Origin: Agrobacterium tumefaciens
GTDB lineage: Bacteria > Pseudomonadota > Alphaproteobacteria > Rhizobiales > Rhizobiaceae
Assembly (NCBI RefSeq): GCF_013318015.2
Contig: NZ_CP115842.1
Coordinates: 1,611,001 to 1,675,000 of the forward strand
Direction of reading: 5' to 3'
DNA length: 64,000 bases
The notes beneath the pieces are model-generated. The model searched no databases and was not told where the DNA came from. It worked only from the letters and a program-made list of their open reading frames with translations. Within the stretch, counting starts at the first letter, position 1; every line of letters begins with the position of its first letter. Shown piece after piece: positions 61,519 to 64,000 of the stretch. Position numbers and translations under genes: made by a program.

Positions 61519-63228
61519 TTACTTCTTGCGGGACCAGTCCGCGACGTTCCAGAGTTCCGAATCCCAGGCGTTCATGCGAACGCCTTCGAGTGTCAACGAA
61601 TGCGAGGAGACGCTGCCGCGATGGATGAGCGGAATATGCGCGCCTTCTTCGGTCAGCATATCGTTCAGCTGCTTGGAAATCTCACCGCGCTTGGCAGGGT
61701 CTGCGGTCTTGGAGAGTTCGCCCACCAGCTTGTCGAATTCCGGGTTGCAATAACGCGGAATGTTCTGGCCCTGCCAGCCGTTAGCCGGAGCCGGGATCTT
61801 GTCGCATAGCCATTCCGCCAGATATTTTTCCGGGTCGGTACCGTCGAAATTGTTGGTGTACATTTCAACATCGGCGAAAAATTTCTGGAAGGTGTCGGGG
61901 CTTGCCGGATCGCCGCCGAAGAAGACGGAGGCGCTGACATTGCGCAGTTCGGAAGCAACGCCAATCTGCGACCACATGTCCTTCACCAGTTCCTGCGTGG
62001 CCTGGCGAACGGAGTTTGTGGAGGTCTGGTACAGGAAGGACAGTTTCACACCGTTCTTGGCGCGGATGCCGTCGGCGCCCTTTACCCAGCCCGCATCATC
62101 CAGCAGCTTGTTTGCGCCTTCCAGATTCTGTTTCAGGCACCAGCTGTCATTCTTGGTCGAAGCGACGGCTTCCGGAGCCGGCACGATATTGCAGGTCGGC
62201 TTGCCTGCCTCGCCGTAACCTGCCTCATCGATAATATCGCGGTCGATGGCAAGCGAGAGCGCGCGGCGCACGGCCGGGTCGGAAAGGGCCGGATGCGGGC
62301 CGCCTTCCTTGGTGGAGCGCTTGTCACCCAGCGCAGGATCGGCGTTGTACCAGTTGAGATTGATACGCTCGACCTGCGTGCCGAAGGCAGTTTCCAGCTT
62401 GCCCTTGCCGGCAGCTACCATGGTGGCCAGAATTTCCGGCTCCACCTGCATGTTCCAGGCGTAGTCGAATTCGCCGGTTTCAAGAACGGCGCGTGCAGCG
62501 GAAGCTGCATCGCCGCCGCCCTTCAGGGTAGCCGTGGCGAAGGCGGGCTTGGCCGGATCGCGATAATTGGGGTTGGCCACGAAGCTGATGACGTCGTTCG
62601 GCTTGAAATCCTTGACCACGAAGGGGCCGGTGCCGATGGGGCCGAAATTGGCGGATGTGCAGCCGGGAGCCGCAGCGCCGACGCATTTTTCAAACTGTTT
62701 CTTCTGGATGACAGGCGATTGTGCGCCAACAAATGCGGAATAGGGGTAGGGCTTCGGTTCGTTGAAGCTGATCTTGATGGTGTGGGCGTCGACCGCCTCG
62801 ACGTTCTTCACGCCCTCATATTGTGCCGCCTGCGCGCAGCCGCCGTCCGGTGCGATGCAATATTTCCAGGTGAAGATGACGTCGTCAGCGGTAAAGGGCG
62901 TGCCATCAGACCATTTGACGTCGCTCTTCAGTTTCCACGTCATGCTGAGCAGATCTTTCGCGATGCCGCCATTGTCGACCGTCGGAATTTCGCTCACCAG
63001 CATCGGCACCAGCTCGCCTTTTTCGTCGTAGCGCGCCAGCGGCTCGATCACCATGGACGAGCTGTAGACTTCCTTCGTGCCAGCGGACAGATATGGGTTG
63101 AGTGTCGATACAGCCTGCCAGAAAAGAATTTTCAGTTCGCCGTCACTGCCACGCTCGGCATGGGCGGCAGAGCCTGCCATGGCCAAGGCCGCCACCGTGC
63201 TGGCAAAGAGAACGCTGCGCTTCTTCAT
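61519..63228 (-). CDS. dipeptide/oligopeptide ABC substrate-binding protein (set 3)
   Basis: A 569-residue family 5 binding protein with signal peptide MKKRSVLFASTVAALAMAGS, cleaved near AHAE. Family features are LFWQAVSTLNPYLSAGTKEV, VKWSDGTPFTADDVIFTWKY, IGTGPFVVKDFKPNDVISFV and ALSLAIDRDIIDEAGYGEAG. Several Cys pairs (for example CVGAAAPGC) suggest periplasmic disulfides. AGGGGA lies about nine bases before the start. It is divergent from an M20 amidohydrolase gene across 305 bp, so import and hydrolysis of an N-acyl or peptide substrate may be linked. Confidence 0.9.
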   Translation of the reverse strand: MKKRSVLFASTVAALAMAGSAAHAERGSDGELKILFWQAVSTLNPYLSAGTKEVYSSSMVIEPLARYDEKGELVPMLVSEIPTVDNGGIAKDLLSMTWKLKSDVKWSDGTPFTADDVIFTWKYCIAPDGGCAQAAQYEGVKNVEAVDAHTIKISFNEPKPYPYSAFVGAQSPVIQKKQFEKCVGAAAPGCTSANFGPIGTGPFVVKDFKPNDVISFVANPNYRDPAKPAFATATLKGGGDAASAARAVLETGEFDYAWNMQVEPEILATMVAAGKGKLETAFGTQVERINLNWYNADPALGDKRSTKEGGPHPALSDPAVRRALSLAIDRDIIDEAGYGEAGKPTCNIVPAPEAVASTKNDSWCLKQNLEGANKLLDDAGWVKGADGIRAKNGVKLSFLYQTSTNSVRQATQELVKDMWSQIGVASELRNVSASVFFGGDPASPDTFQKFFADVEMYTNNFDGTDPEKYLAEWLCDKIPAPANGWQGQNIPRYCNPEFDKLVGELSKTADPAKRGEISKQLNDMLTEEGAHIPLIHRGSVSSHSLTLEGVRMNAWDSELWNVADWSRKK

Positions 63229-63533
63229 TGTGATTTTCCCCTTTGAAGATTTTATCTGTTTGAATGTTTGACGCTTTTCCTCAACGTCATTTGCAAGTCT
63301 TTTGTTTTAAGTGTTTGACTTTGCTAACGAATATTCTTCCGTTCCCAGTGATGCTATTGTCAGTTTTTTTGAAATGCAAGCCCCAAACTCTGATTGATGA
63401 ACAAAATTTGAGCCGATTGGCTTCGGGCCTATTTTTCACTCATCTAGCGAAATTCATACTTGCAAAAGCAGAAATTCCAAACGCAATATGCTTCCCGACA
63501 ACCCGGCGGGGAACAAAAAAAGGAAAAATGGGA
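63229..63533. promoter_or_regulatory. 305-bp divergent intergenic region with TGTTTGA repeats
   Basis: No gene is seen. The stretch is much richer in A and T than its surroundings and must hold promoters for the binding-protein gene (minus) and the M20 gene (plus). TGTTTGA occurs three times in direct orientation (63257-63263, 63265-63271, 63312-63318), possibly regulator half-sites. No known consensus was recognised. Confidence 0.35.
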
Positions 63534-64000
63534 ATGCCGATATTGAACCGTGTGGCCGAGATGCAGGAAGAAGTAGCCGGTTGGAGGCGCCACCTGCACG
63601 AGACGCCGGAGCTGCTCTACGACGTCTTCGAAACCTCGAAATTCGTGGCGGAGAAACTCAAATCCTTTGGATGCGATATCGTCGAAACCGGCATTGGCAA
63701 GACCGGCGTGGTGGGCATCATCAAGGGGCGGCACGGGGACGGCCCGACCATCGGTTTTCGCTCCGACATGGATGCGCTGCCGATCCTCGAAACCAGCGGC
63801 AAGCCTTGGGCTTCCAAGGTTCCGGGCAAGGCCCATTCGTGCGGCCATGACGGGCACACGGCCATGCTTTTGGGTGCGGCGCAATATCTGGCCGAGACCC
63901 GTAATTTCAAAGGGTCCGTGGCCGTCATCTTCCAGCCGGCTGAAGAGGGTGGCGCAGGGGCACTTGCCATGCTGAACGACGGCATGATGGAGAAATTCGG
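63534..64000 (+). CDS. M20-family amidohydrolase (3' truncated by window edge)
   Basis: The first 155 residues of a second M20D amidohydrolase. Visible are WRRHLHETPELLYDVFETS, FRSDMDALPILETSGKPWAS, the metal-binding HSCGHDGHTAMLLGAAQYLA and VIFQPAEEGGAGALAMLNDG. It belongs to the hippurate hydrolase/IAA-amino acid hydrolase group. The start at 63534 has AGGA nine bases upstream; an ATG at 63528 is too close to it. It is divergent from importer set 3. The sequence is clearly different from the M20 protein at 43623-44795, so it is not a recent duplicate. Confidence 0.88.
   Translation, partial: MPILNRVAEMQEEVAGWRRHLHETPELLYDVFETSKFVAEKLKSFGCDIVETGIGKTGVVGIIKGRHGDGPTIGFRSDMDALPILETSGKPWASKVPGKAHSCGHDGHTAMLLGAAQYLAETRNFKGSVAVIFQPAEEGGAGALAMLNDGMMEKF

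Overview
The window looks like an Agrobacterium-type alphaproteobacterium (Rhizobiales). The support is high-GC coding, many ATGA-coupled genes, rhizobial palindromic intergenic repeats, an iron operator of RirA type (TGA-N9-TCA) and an accessory load of ABC importers and LysR, LacI and IclR regulators. This is inference from protein families and gene layout; no rRNA or other marker gene is present. No tRNA, rRNA, CRISPR array, insertion sequence or prophage was recognised.

Layout. 1-651 is the 3' part of purU. 676-7689 (minus) holds an MscS channel, a ParB-fold protein, a SulP anion transporter, a cupin and a Tat-exported PhoX phosphatase. 7819-32127 is a catecholate siderophore locus. Genes for 2,3-dihydroxybenzoate synthesis and activation plus a phosphopantetheinyl transferase (entC-entE-entB-entA-entD order, minus) diverge from an NRPS (Cy-Cy-A) and a VibH-like amide synthase (plus). 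These converge on a minus-strand operon for Fe-siderophore uptake (ABC ATPase, two permeases, binding protein), a ViuB-type iron reductase, a free aryl carrier protein and a second NRPS (C-PCP-C). A luciferase-like monooxygenase/IclR pair and a TonB-dependent receptor complete the block. The domain set equals vibriobactin synthetase VibF cut in two, so the predicted product is a 2,3-dihydroxybenzoyl/threonine-oxazoline/polyamine siderophore such as agrobactin, known from Agrobacterium tumefaciens. Its amide linkages fit the presence of a reductase and the lack of an esterase; no dedicated exporter is seen.

32215-34425 is glutaryl-CoA dehydrogenase with a divergent LysR regulator. 34554-42144 is one LacI-controlled operon joining a polyamine-class ABC importer to a nucleoside hydrolase and adenine deaminase, probably purine nucleoside scavenging. 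42227-43548 is a CmlA/FloR-type chloramphenicol exporter preceded by a 9-codon leader peptide and alternative stem-loops, a likely translational attenuator.

43623-64000 is a peptide/amide catabolism region. It holds two M20 amidohydrolases, an M19 dipeptidase, an amidase, a PRTase-fold protein, a DJ-1/PfpI protein, a ribbon-helix-helix protein, a LysR regulator and three dipeptide-type ABC importer sets. Only the first set carries its ATPases here. The second M20 gene runs off the right edge.
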